Positions 8,803 through 16,107 of a stretch of 43,434 bases of DNA are shown here, in pieces. Numbering within the stretch: the first letter of the stretch is position 1; each line of letters starts with the position of its first letter. A program made the translations under genes and the position numbers. A model generated the notes under the pieces. That model worked only from the letters and a program-made list of their open reading frames with translations. It made no database searches and had not been told where the DNA came from. Source of the DNA: F23-B02 sp946405205 (lineage in GTDB: Bacteria; Bacillota; Clostridia; Oscillospirales; Oscillospiraceae). The stretch spans positions 1 through 43,434 of the forward strand of contig CAMJGL010000013.1 of the NCBI GenBank assembly GCA_946405205.1, given 5' to 3'.

Positions 8803-9275
8803 GTCTTTTCAGCCTCCTTCAGAGAAGCGATTAGCTCGCGTGCTTTCTTGGGGGTCATAGCGGGATGGACAACGTCATTAACGGTGCAAACGGGAGCAAG
8901 CCCGCAGGCTCCAAGACACGAAACGCGCTCAACGGTAAAAAGCATGTCTTCGCTGGTTTTGTTCTCGGCACTTGTACCCGTTTCGCGGTAAAGCACTTCC
9001 TGTACCTCGTCGGATTTGCGAACATGACATGCCGTTCCGTTGCAGCATTTGATGATGTACTTGCCTTTGGGCTCCAGGGAGAAGTTCTCGTAGAATGTTG
9101 CAACGCCGTAGATATCGGATCTGCTGACGCCAAGCCTGCCTGCAACGTATGTCAGTGCTTCTTTGGGAAGATATCTGGTCTCCTTCTGAATGTCCTGCAT
9201 TATTGCAATCATTTTCAGCTTGTCGCAGTTATGCTCATCCAAAATACGGTCAAGCATTTTTGTGTCTGCTTTCAT
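8799..9275 (-). CDS. hydC: Hydrogenase [2Fe-2S] subunit HydC (NuoE-like)
   Basis: This is the first gene of the hydrogenase operon. The 158-aa protein has an N-terminal helical region (LPKEALTYVAGRLGVS) typical of the 24-kDa NuoE family, and a thioredoxin-like fold with four cluster ligands in CNGTACHVR and CLGACGLAP. It acts as an electron-transfer subunit next to HydB. The start is supported by GGAGG 5 nt upstream. A consensus promoter lies about 70 nt before it, and palindromes lie further upstream. The frame overlaps hydB by 4 nt, indicating coupled translation of the complex. Confidence 0.93.
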   Translation of the reverse strand: MKADTKMLDRILDEHNCDKLKMIAIMQDIQKETRYLPKEALTYVAGRLGVSRSDIYGVATFYENFSLEPKGKYIIKCCNGTACHVRKSDEVQEVLYRETGTSAENKTSEDMLFTVERVSCLGACGLAPVCTVNDVVHPAMTPKKARELIASLKEAEKT

Positions 9276-9343
9276 CTATGCCTCCTTATTAAATAATTGT
9301 GATTTGCGACAAATACAAAAAAATGTATTGTCTTTATAAAGAA

Positions 9344-9372
9344 ATTATACAAATATCCTTAGACCGTGTCAA
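9344..9372 (-). promoter_or_regulatory. Perfect-consensus SigA promoter of hydCBA
   Basis: On the minus strand TTGACA (9367-9372) and TATAAT (9344-9349) match consensus exactly with a 17-nt spacer. The untranslated leader would be about 60 nt. Such a strong promoter suggests either high constitutive expression or control by a repressor binding nearby. Confidence 0.88.
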
Positions 9373-9419
9373 TATGTTAACGATAAATATTTCACAATTG
9401 GTGTAAAATTACTTTACAC
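9373..9419. promoter_or_regulatory. Palindromic operator-like sites upstream of hydC promoter
   Basis: GTGTAAA (9401-9407) and TTTACAC (9413-9419) form a perfect 7-bp inverted repeat with a 5-bp spacer. A related half-site TTTCAC lies just to the left (about 9390-9395), and a GTTAAC core near 9376 abuts the -35. The sites resemble, but do not match, the clostridial Rex box. They may bind a redox or other regulator of the hydrogenase. Confidence 0.45.
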
Positions 9420-9435
9420 GACAAGCTTTGGACAT

Positions 9436-9470
9436 AAAAAATTCCCGTTCATATTGAACGGGAATTTTTT
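9436..9470 (-). terminator. Terminator of ireB
   Basis: AAAAAATTCCCGTTCA (9436-9451) pairs without mismatch with its complement at 9455-9470 across a 3-nt loop. T tracts are present on both strands. It ends the ireB transcript and insulates the hydrogenase promoter region. Confidence 0.9.
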
Positions 9471-9475
9471 GCGTC

Positions 9476-9730
9476 TTACTGTTCGTTTTCAGTTCCGAGG
9501 TAACTTGTCAGCAGCTCGTGCATGAGCTCGTCTCTGTCAATGCGGCAGATAAGGCTGCGTGCATTGTTGTAGTTTGTGATGTAGGTCGGGTCCTCGGAAA
9601 GAATGTATCCGACAAGCTGGTTAATAGGATTGTAACCTTTAACCTTCAGAGAATTGTATACGGACGACAGAATTTCTCTCATCTCGGTCTTGCTGTCGAT
9701 AACTGTGAACTTCCTTGTTATGTCTTCCAT
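9476..9730 (-). CDS. ireB: IreB family regulatory phosphoprotein
   Basis: This small cytosolic protein (84 aa) is the conserved Firmicutes partner and substrate of PASTA-type Ser/Thr kinases (IreK/PrkC). The core GYNPINQLVGYILSEDP and the NNARSLICRIDRDELMHELL helix are diagnostic. The N-terminus has Thr residues (ITRKFT) at the position phosphorylated in IreB of Enterococcus, though the exact pair is not verified here. The start MEDITRKF follows GGAGG by 8 nt. The gene is monocistronic, with its own promoter (9770-9798) and terminator. The kinase itself is not in the window. Confidence 0.9.
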   Translation of the reverse strand: MEDITRKFTVIDSKTEMREILSSVYNSLKVKGYNPINQLVGYILSEDPTYITNYNNARSLICRIDRDELMHELLTSYLGTENEQ

Positions 9731-9769
9731 AATTAATCCCTCCTCGGTCAAAATAGATTTCTTGCTATC

Positions 9770-9798
9770 ATTATAACCAGTTTATGCGTGATTGTAAA
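9770..9798 (-). promoter_or_regulatory. SigA promoter of ireB
   Basis: On the minus strand TTTACA (9793-9798) and TATAAT (9770-9775) are 17 nt apart, about 40 nt before the ireB start. Confidence 0.8.
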
Positions 9799-9845
9799 GG
9801 AAATATGCGTTTAAATGATCATGTGCATGCGATAATTCGTGCGTA

Positions 9846-12548
9846 TTATCGTATAATTGCGCCGAATTTCTGCTCCAGAGCCGTCAGAACGGCCTTCATT
9901 GTCTCCTCGGCGTGATCGTCGGTCAGGGTCTGGTCGTCGGATCTCATGGTCAGGGAGAAGGCAACGGACTTCTTGCCAGGGGCGATGTGACTGCCGGTGT
10001 AGATATCGAACAGGCTGCAGCCCTTGAGAAATTCTCCGCCTGATGCCAGAATACAGTCTATGAGCCTTGCGACAGGGATGGCGGCGTCGCAGACGACCGC
10101 GATGTCGCGGGTGACGGCTGGGAACTTGGGCAGAGGCGTGTATATGGGATCCTCACCGCGGGCGAGCATAAGCTCGTCAAGAGCGAGCTCCGCACAGTAA
10201 AATTCCGCGTCAACGCCGTAATTGGCGGCGACAAGAGGATGGATCTGACCGAATACGCCGATGCAGTCGGAGCCCGCCCATACCGTAGCGCAGCGGCCGG
10301 GATGGTAGGAGGGGTTATCGGTGCAGGCTTCAAAGTGTACATCCTTTGCGCGGATATCCTTCATGACGGCCTCGATAAGCCCCTTGAGCCCGAAGAAGCT
10401 CGCCTGCGGGCCGTAGGTGCCGATGCTGAGTATTTTGGATTCTATGGCAAGCCCGTCCTCGCCGCCGAGCTGATATATCCTGCCCAGCTCATAGAGCCTG
10501 ACGGCCTTGTTGCGGAAGTTGTAGTTACGGGTCAGGATCTCAAGCATGGAGGGCAGGGTCGTGGTGCGCATGATGGAGGTATCCTCGCCAAGGGGGTTGA
10601 GGATCCTGAAGCTCTTGCGCCTCGGGTCGTCGGCAGCCCAGCGGATCTTATCGTAATAGGTGGGGGAGATGAAGGAGTAGGTTATGATCTCGTCATAACC
10701 GGCGGCGCGGCAGAGAGCGCCGAGCTGCTGCTCAAGAAGCTGTTCGTCGGAGTAACCGCCGAGCGTGCTCTCGCCGTGAACGAGGGTGCAGGGGATATTG
10801 TTGTACCCGTAAAAGCGTGCTACCTCCTCGGCAAGGTCGGAGTAGTGCACGACGTCGGCTCTCCAGGAGGGAACGCTGACGGTCTCGCCGTCAACTCCGA
10901 ACTGAAGGCTCCTGAGTATATCCTGCATTCGGGATACCGAAACCTCCGTGCCCAGCAGTGCGTTTACCTTATCCGGGCGCAGAGCCAGAACGGTGGGCTC
11001 GGGAAGTCTGTTTACGACGTCAATAACTCCGTCAACTACCTCGCCGGCGCCCAGCATCTCTACCAGCTCGCAGGCGCGGTTAACCGCGGGCAGGGTGTTC
11101 ATGGGATCGAGACCTTTTTCAAACTTCGCGGAGGCCTCGGTGCGCATGCCGAGCGCAAGAGCGCCCTTGCGGATGCAGGTGCCGTCAAAGTTTGCGGACT
11201 CAAACACAACGTCCACGGTATCGGAAACGATCTCGCTGTTCTCGCCGCCCATGATGCCTGCAAGGCCGACGGCACGGGTGTCGTCCGCGATGACGAGCAT
11301 ATTGCCGTTAAGCTTTCTTACATTGCCGTCAAGAGTTGTGAGCTCCTCGCCGTCCTCGGCGCGGCGGACGATTATCTTGCCGCCCTTGACATAGCGATAG
11401 TCAAACGCATGCATGGGCTGGCCGTATTCCATCATGACGTAGTTGGTGATATCAACAATGTTGTTGATGGGTCTGACGCCCATGGCTCTGAGACGCTCGC
11501 GCATCCACTTAGGGGAGGGAGCGATCTTCACATTGCGCACCATGCGCGCAGTGTAGCGGGGGCACAGCTTCTCTGCAGGCACCTCGACCTTGAGAAGCTC
11601 GTCGAGCCTGCCGTCAGCACCGCCCTTTACCTCAGGCTCATGGAGCTTAAGCTCCTTGCCGAAGGTGGCCGCGGCCTCGCGGGCAAGTCCGATAACGGAA
11701 AGGCAGTCGGGGCGATTGGGGGTTATCTCAAATTCGATAACGTGGTCATCCGCGCCGATGACGGGCCTGATATCATCGCCGGGCTTTACGCCGTCCTCGT
11801 TCAGGACGAAAATGCCGTCGGGGATGCAGTGGGGGAATTCGGCCTGCTGCGCGCGCAGGTCGTCGAGAGTGCATATGCTTGAGGCCTTGGTGTTGTATGC
11901 AACCATGTCGCCCTCGTGGATGTTCTGGCAGTCGGTCTCCACATCTGCAGTTGATGCGCCGATATCGAGGGTGCATTTGTATACGTTCACGCCGACGGTC
12001 TCTACCGCAAGGGCTTTTGCGGCGACTACGGGGCCGAAAACCTTGTCGCCGGCCTTGATATCCGCGGGGATGGAGGGCTTTTCGGCGTCCAGTGGGTGAT
12101 AATCGTTCAAAAGTGCGGCGGCTTTTATGACCGCGTAGGGGAAATCGCGCTCGTCAAGATTGAGCTCCCTGAGAGAGCACAGCATGCCGTTTGATACTTC
12201 GCCGCGCAGCTTGCCCTTGGTTATCTTCTTGCCGCCGGGCAGCGTCGAATTATGAAGAGCGGCGGGAACAAGATCGCCGGTGTGGATGTTCCATGCGCCG
12301 GTGACGATCTGAACAGGCTCGTCCGAGCCGACGTCTATCTGACATATCCACATGTGGTCTGAGTTGGGGTGCTTCTCCATGGAGAGAATCTTTCCCACCA
12401 GAACATTATTTATCTCCGCGCCGAGATCCTCATAGGTCTCGACCTTGGAGCCGGAGAGGGTCATTGCCTCGGCAAATTCGCGGTCGCTTATATCGCTGAC
12501 GGAAACGCCGTCAACAAACTCTGTGAGCCATTTTCTGCTTAAATTCAT
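9846..12548 (-). CDS. pheT: Phenylalanyl-tRNA synthetase beta subunit, with internal insertion
   Basis: This is the beta chain of the (alpha-beta)2 enzyme that charges tRNA-Phe. The N-terminal tRNA-binding OB domain (about 40-125 and again to 265) is followed by ITPNRPDCLSVIG, the B3/B4 editing region (GVRPINNIVDITNY, YGQPMHAFD), B5, the catalytic-like core and a C-terminal FDX-ACB domain starting near LPKFPAVTRDIAV. At 900 aa it is about 100 aa longer than the usual near-800-aa protein. The excess lies at about residues 135-240, inside the OB domain. Part of it (192-216) resembles the first copy (69-93), as if the OB segment were duplicated. The start lies 8 nt after GGGAGG. The gene follows pheS by 15 nt and shares its T-box leader. 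Confidence 0.94.
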   Translation of the reverse strand: MNLSRKWLTEFVDGVSVSDISDREFAEAMTLSGSKVETYEDLGAEINNVLVGKILSMEKHPNSDHMWICQIDVGSDEPVQIVTGAWNIHTGDLVPAALHNSTLPGGKKITKGKLRGEVSNGMLCSLRELNLDERDFPYAVIKAAALLNDYHPLDAEKPSIPADIKAGDKVFGPVVAAKALAVETVGVNVYKCTLDIGASTADVETDCQNIHEGDMVAYNTKASSICTLDDLRAQQAEFPHCIPDGIFVLNEDGVKPGDDIRPVIGADDHVIEFEITPNRPDCLSVIGLAREAAATFGKELKLHEPEVKGGADGRLDELLKVEVPAEKLCPRYTARMVRNVKIAPSPKWMRERLRAMGVRPINNIVDITNYVMMEYGQPMHAFDYRYVKGGKIIVRRAEDGEELTTLDGNVRKLNGNMLVIADDTRAVGLAGIMGGENSEIVSDTVDVVFESANFDGTCIRKGALALGMRTEASAKFEKGLDPMNTLPAVNRACELVEMLGAGEVVDGVIDVVNRLPEPTVLALRPDKVNALLGTEVSVSRMQDILRSLQFGVDGETVSVPSWRADVVHYSDLAEEVARFYGYNNIPCTLVHGESTLGGYSDEQLLEQQLGALCRAAGYDEIITYSFISPTYYDKIRWAADDPRRKSFRILNPLGEDTSIMRTTTLPSMLEILTRNYNFRNKAVRLYELGRIYQLGGEDGLAIESKILSIGTYGPQASFFGLKGLIEAVMKDIRAKDVHFEACTDNPSYHPGRCATVWAGSDCIGVFGQIHPLVAANYGVDAEFYCAELALDELMLARGEDPIYTPLPKFPAVTRDIAVVCDAAIPVARLIDCILASGGEFLKGCSLFDIYTGSHIAPGKKSVAFSLTMRSDDQTLTDDHAEETMKAVLTALEQKFGAIIR

Positions 12549-12563
12549 CGTCTTATCCTCCCT

Positions 12564-13589
12564 TTAGAACTGTTCCAAGAAGCGGACGTCGTTTTCGAAT
12601 ATGAGACGCAGGTCGGAGATCTTAAAGCGCCTCATGGCAAGTCTTTCAAGACCCATGCCGAAGGCCCAGCCGGTGTACTCCTCGCTGTCGATGCCGCTCA
12701 TCTCAAGAACTCTCGGGTGGATCATTCCTGCGCCCAGGACCTCGATCCAGCCCTCGCCCTTGCAGGTGGGGCAGCCCTTACCGCCGCACTTGTGGCACTG
12801 AACGTCCATCTCACAGCTTGGCTCGGTGAAGGGGAAGTGGTGGGGGCGGAAGCGGGTAACGGTGCCTTCTCCGAAAAGCTGCTCCATAACAAGATTCAGG
12901 GTCCCCTTGAGGTCGGCCATCGTAACGCCCTTGTCTATGACCATGCCCTCGACCTGATGGAACATGGGGGAGTGTGTAGCGTCGACCTCATCCTTGCGGT
13001 AAACTCTGCCGGGAGCGACGATGCGGATGGGAAGCTTCATGGTCTCCATGGCGCGGACCTGCATAGGGCTCGTCTGGGAGCGGAGCATGACCCTGCTGTC
13101 CTCGTCAAAGTAGAAGGTATCCGACCAGTCGCGGGAGGGATGCCCCTCATCGGCGTTCAGCTTATCGAAGTTATATGAGGCAAGCTCAACCTCGGGGCCG
13201 TCGAGCACGGTAAAGCCCATGCCCACGAATATATCCTTTATCTCATCAAGCGCCTTGTACATGGGGTGCTTGTGGCCGAGCTTCAGCTCATCGCCGGGGA
13301 TGGTGACGTCGACCGCCTCAAGCTTCAGCCTTGCCTCAAGAGCCGCCGCCTCGAGCTTTGCGCGGGTCGTCTCTATGGAGCTTTCAAGCTCTGCTCTGAG
13401 CTGGTTTGCAAGCTGGCCCATAGCCGGGCGCTCTTCTGCGGAAAGCTTGCCCATCTGCTTGAGAATAGCTGTCAGCTCGCCCTTTTTACCGAGATATTTG
13501 ATCCTGAGAGCTTCGAGGTTTTCCAGACTGTCGGCGTCAAGAATAGCCTTCAGGGCATTTTCCTTAAGCTCCTGCATAAGTGCTTTCAT
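12564..13589 (-). CDS. pheS: Phenylalanyl-tRNA synthetase alpha subunit
   Basis: This is the catalytic alpha chain of PheRS (341 aa). An N-terminal coiled coil (residues about 1-85, KALMQELKENALKA onward) binds tRNA. The class II core follows with HPMYKALDEIKDIFVGMGF, the motif 2 region VYRKDEVDATHSPMFHQVEG, and motif 3 with WAFGMGLERLAM. The segment CDVQCHKCGGKGCPTCKG-like Cys cluster (QCHKCGGKGCPTC) is a zinc-ribbon-like insertion common in Clostridia PheS. The start MKALMQ is chosen because GGAGAG is 5-6 nt upstream; an earlier ATG at 13610 has none. The operon pheS-pheT is preceded by a phenylalanine T-box leader. Confidence 0.95.
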   Translation of the reverse strand: MKALMQELKENALKAILDADSLENLEALRIKYLGKKGELTAILKQMGKLSAEERPAMGQLANQLRAELESSIETTRAKLEAAALEARLKLEAVDVTIPGDELKLGHKHPMYKALDEIKDIFVGMGFTVLDGPEVELASYNFDKLNADEGHPSRDWSDTFYFDEDSRVMLRSQTSPMQVRAMETMKLPIRIVAPGRVYRKDEVDATHSPMFHQVEGMVIDKGVTMADLKGTLNLVMEQLFGEGTVTRFRPHHFPFTEPSCEMDVQCHKCGGKGCPTCKGEGWIEVLGAGMIHPRVLEMSGIDSEEYTGWAFGMGLERLAMRRFKISDLRLIFENDVRFLEQF

Positions 13590-13620
13590 TGTGTCTCTCC
13601 TTATAGTCATTAGTTTTCAA

Positions 13621-13848
13621 CAAAAAAATACAGCCCGCCGTCCCAAGGGACGAAAGACTGCTCTTCCGCGGTACCACCCAAATTCGATGCTAATCGCGCT
13701 CTGTGGCTATAACGTGGCCGCCGCCGGTGATTGGCCGGAGCTCACGGGCGAACTAAATACCCGCACCACAGGCGGCTTACAGCCGATGACCGCCATTCTC
13801 TGACTGGAGCTTACGGTATTATCTTCCCGATCACAGCAATAATATTTA
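13621..13848 (-). promoter_or_regulatory. T-box leader (phenylalanine) of pheST
   Basis: Read on the minus strand, the leader contains a stem I region with an AGAGA element and a likely UUC (Phe) specifier at 13750-13752. The near-invariant T-box sequence TGGTACCGCGG lies at 13666-13676. A terminator hairpin follows (CGTCCC/GGGACG core, about 13633-13656) with a T7 tract at 13622-13628. Uncharged tRNA-Phe would pair with the specifier and the T-box bulge, form the antiterminator and allow pheST transcription. The secondary structure and specifier register are read by eye. Confidence 0.9.
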
Positions 13849-13855
13849 CTATGAT

Positions 13856-13884
13856 ATTAAAGCCTACATTAAGGGAAAAGTCAA
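13856..13884 (-). promoter_or_regulatory. Promoter of pheST T-box transcript
   Basis: On the minus strand TTGACT (13879-13884), a 17-nt spacer and TTTAAT (13856-13861) place the start of transcription just before the T-box stem I. It is back-to-back with the lipoprotein promoter, with only 8 bp between the two -35 boxes. Confidence 0.72.
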
Positions 13885-13892
13885 GAGAAAAT

Positions 13893-13921
13893 TTGACTAA
13901 TGAAATGAGAACGTCTATAAT
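13893..13921 (+). promoter_or_regulatory. SigA promoter of lipoprotein-alr-endoA
   Basis: TTGACT (13893-13898), 17 nt, TATAAT (13916-13921). The transcript would start about 20 nt before the lipoprotein start codon. Confidence 0.82.
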
Positions 13922-13946
13922 ATAATAAATCGAGGAGAGGAAGTCC

Positions 13947-14492
13947 ATGTTCAAAAAAATGCTTCCGCTAATGATAAGCCTCGTTTTGCTCTGCGGCTGC
14001 GCGGATACCGGCGAGGAAAGCTTCGATGAGTTTGTAATGGGCGTCGCAGAAGCCGATACCGTCAGCTTCAGCGCCGATGTTCGCGCCGAGTACAGCGATA
14101 AAACTGCTGAGTTTACGCTGAGCTATGCCCAGGGCGCAGAGAGCGCCGAGGTCGAGATAACTAAACCCGAGACCGTGGCGGGGATAAAAGCCCACGTTAC
14201 GGGCGACGCCCTGAGCCTTGAGTACGACGGCGCCATACTCGATATCGGCTCCTTCGGCGATACGGAGCTCAGCCCCATGTCGGCTCTGCCGCTGCTTGTG
14301 CGCTCCATGACCGACGCTCATGTCGACATCACATGGCGCGAGGACGATATGATCGCAGCAAGGCTCGTACCGTCGGACGATATGCTTGTAACGCTGTGGT
14401 TAAGCAATGAGCTTGTGCCCCTGAACGCCGAAATAATCTATAAGGAGCAAACAGTAATATTCATTGAGATAAACGATTGGGAAGTTAACTGA
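13947..14492 (+). CDS. Lipoprotein, LolA/GerS-like
   Basis: This 181-aa exported lipoprotein has a short basic N-terminus, a hydrophobic stretch (5-15) and a lipobox ending LLCGC, with Cys18 as the lipid-modified residue. The remainder is an alternating beta-strand pattern (VSFSADVRAEY, AEFTLSYAQG, AEVEITKPETVAGI, ALSLEYDGAILDIG). This resembles LolA-fold lipoproteins such as clostridial GerS. The downstream gene, 1 nt away, is alanine racemase, the same arrangement as gerS-alr2 in Clostridioides difficile, where GerS assists spore cortex modification. That role is inferred from context; sequence identity to GerS could not be measured. The start is supported by GAGGAGAGGAA upstream. Confidence 0.72.
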   Translation: MFKKMLPLMISLVLLCGCADTGEESFDEFVMGVAEADTVSFSADVRAEYSDKTAEFTLSYAQGAESAEVEITKPETVAGIKAHVTGDALSLEYDGAILDIGSFGDTELSPMSALPLLVRSMTDAHVDITWREDDMIAARLVPSDDMLVTLWLSNELVPLNAEIIYKEQTVIFIEINDWEVN

Positions 14493-14493
14493 A

Positions 14494-15618
14494 ATGAACG
14501 ATCTGCAAAAGAGAACCTGGGCTGAAGTGAGCCTGAACAATATCGAACACAATTACCGTCGCATAAGGAGCAGCCTGCCGGAGGGCACGAAGTTTCTCGG
14601 CATAGTCAAGGCCGACGCCTACGGCCACGGAGCCGTCGAGGTGGCAAAGCGTCTTGAAAAATGCGGCGCGGATTACCTTGCCATAGCCTGCCTTGACGAG
14701 GCGCTGGAGCTGAGGAGCAGCGGGGTTAATATGCCCATACTCATACTCGGTCATACGCCGCCTGAGTATGTGAAGGATCTGCTCGACAATGACCTTACCC
14801 AGACCGTGTCCTGTGAGGCCAAGGCTATCGAGTATTCGGAGGCTGCCCGCGCCCTCGGCGGCACTTTGAAGATCCATATTAAGCTCGATACGGGTATGTC
14901 ACGGCTCGGCTTTCTGTGCGCCGGAGCCTATTTTGACGAGGGCGTTAAGAACGTAGTGAGCACCTGCAGGATGCCCAATCTCGACGTCGAGGGTGTGTAC
15001 ACGCATTTTGCCGTCTCGGATTTTACCGATGAAGAGAGCATGGAATATACGAAAAAGCAATTTAAGCTTTTCTGCGATGTGATCAAGGCCGCCGAGGAAA
15101 AGGGCGTTCACTTTGCCATCCGCCACTGCGCCAACAGCGGCGCGGTCATAAACCACCCGGGCATGATGATGGATATGGTCCGCCCCGGTCTGCTGCTTTA
15201 CGGCTACGGCGATGACGGTAAACTCGGCTTAAAGCCCGCCATGCGCATGGTGAGCACAATAAGCACCATTAAGTATTATGAGCCGGATACCTGCGTAAGC
15301 TACGGCAGACATTTTGTAACGAAAAAGCGCACTCGCATGGGCGTCGTCGCCGCAGGCTATGCCGACGGGCTGCCCTGGGCGGCTGCGAATAAATGCAGCT
15401 TCTTCACGGAGGGCGGCTTTGCGCCGCAGCGCGGCAATATCTGCATGGATATGTGTATGATAGACATCAGCGACATTCCCGACGCCGCTGTCGGAAGCGA
15501 GGTGGAGCTCTTCGGAGAAAAAGCTTCCATCCTCGACCTTGCCGAGGCCGCCGGCACGATACCCTATGAGCTTCTGTGCGCCGTGTCCAAGCGCGTACCG
15601 AGAGTTTATATACCCTGA
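14494..15618 (+). CDS. alr: Alanine racemase
   Basis: This PLP enzyme interconverts L- and D-alanine for peptidoglycan, or for spore physiology if this is a second copy. The 374-aa protein has the PLP lysine Lys39 in VKADAYGHG, the TIM-barrel strand LDTGMSRLGF and the catalytic Tyr270 in SYGRHF. The C-terminal beta domain contains GNICMDMCMIDI. It begins 1 nt after the lipoprotein stop, so the two are co-translated. EndoA follows after 88 nt, the same order as Bacillus alr-ndoAI-ndoA but without the antitoxin gene. Confidence 0.96.
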   Translation: MNDLQKRTWAEVSLNNIEHNYRRIRSSLPEGTKFLGIVKADAYGHGAVEVAKRLEKCGADYLAIACLDEALELRSSGVNMPILILGHTPPEYVKDLLDNDLTQTVSCEAKAIEYSEAARALGGTLKIHIKLDTGMSRLGFLCAGAYFDEGVKNVVSTCRMPNLDVEGVYTHFAVSDFTDEESMEYTKKQFKLFCDVIKAAEEKGVHFAIRHCANSGAVINHPGMMMDMVRPGLLLYGYGDDGKLGLKPAMRMVSTISTIKYYEPDTCVSYGRHFVTKKRTRMGVVAAGYADGLPWAAANKCSFFTEGGFAPQRGNICMDMCMIDISDIPDAAVGSEVELFGEKASILDLAEAAGTIPYELLCAVSKRVPRVYIP

Positions 15619-15706
15619 TGTATAAAATTTGATTCACCGTGGGAGAATGTAATCAGCACACTACATAAAATGTAGCGGGCGACTATCATTCGGAGTGTGA
15701 ATTAAA

Positions 15707-16051
15707 TTGAGTATAGTCAAACGTGGAGATATCTATTATGCCGACTTGAGCCCCGTTGTGGGCTCGGAGCAGGGCGGTATGCGCCCGGTGCTCATCGTCC
15801 AGAACGACACCGGCAATAAGCACAGCCCAACGGTTATTGCCGCTGCCATAACAAGTCAGACCGGCAAGGCGCGGCTGCCCACCCATATCGAGCTGAACGC
15901 CCAAAGCGTCGGACTGTCGCGGGACAGCGTTATACTTCTTGAGCAGATACGGACTATCGACAAATCCCGCCTGCGCGAGCGCATGGGAAAGCTCGATGAA
16001 AATACCATGACTAAGGTCGACAACGCGATAGCGGTCAGCTTCGGCCTGTGA
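15707..16051 (+). CDS. ndoA: EndoA/MazF-type mRNA interferase, no adjacent antitoxin
   Basis: This 114-aa toxin belongs to the PemK/MazF family, a sequence-specific RNase that cuts mRNA. Typical features are the N-terminal IVKRGDIYYADLSPVVGSEQ, the RPVLIVQND strand, VIAAAITSQ, and the C-terminal LEQIRTIDKSRL segment. It starts at TTG (15707), about 11 nt after GGAG; no ATG fits. The 88 bp between alr and this gene hold no antitoxin-sized frame, only a short hairpin (CTACAT/ATGTAG at 15661-15675). In Bacillus the antitoxin EndoAI lies in that position. Here the toxin is either uncoupled or neutralised from elsewhere. A terminator-like hairpin follows. Confidence 0.93.
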   Translation: MSIVKRGDIYYADLSPVVGSEQGGMRPVLIVQNDTGNKHSPTVIAAAITSQTGKARLPTHIELNAQSVGLSRDSVILLEQIRTIDKSRLRERMGKLDENTMTKVDNAIAVSFGL

Positions 16052-16054
16052 GAT

Positions 16055-16086
16055 AAACGCCCTGAGATAATTTCTCGGGGCGTTTT
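16055..16086 (+). terminator. Terminator after endoA
   Basis: AAACGCCCTGAGA (16055-16067) pairs with TCTCGGGGCGTTT (16073-16085) with one G-T pair, then a short T tract. The ribosome binding site of the next gene comes only 7 nt later, so read-through could be regulated. Confidence 0.75.
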
Positions 16087-16107
16087 GCATATAGGAGGCA
16101 AGGCGGC

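Noticed and set aside
9373..9419. Consensus Rex box at hydC
   Set aside because: Only half-sites match; no full TTGTTAA-N4-TTAACAA palindrome, so it is listed only as operator-like DNA.
10239..11882. 547-codon plus-strand open frame opposite pheT
   Set aside because: It lies wholly antisense to a clear pheT with full domain structure, has no ribosome binding site and no recognisable protein motif. It arises from codon bias of the real gene.
13219..13803. Plus-strand frame over pheS and the T-box leader
   Set aside because: It covers a structured RNA leader and the opposite strand of pheS; Ser/Ala-rich low-complexity translation.
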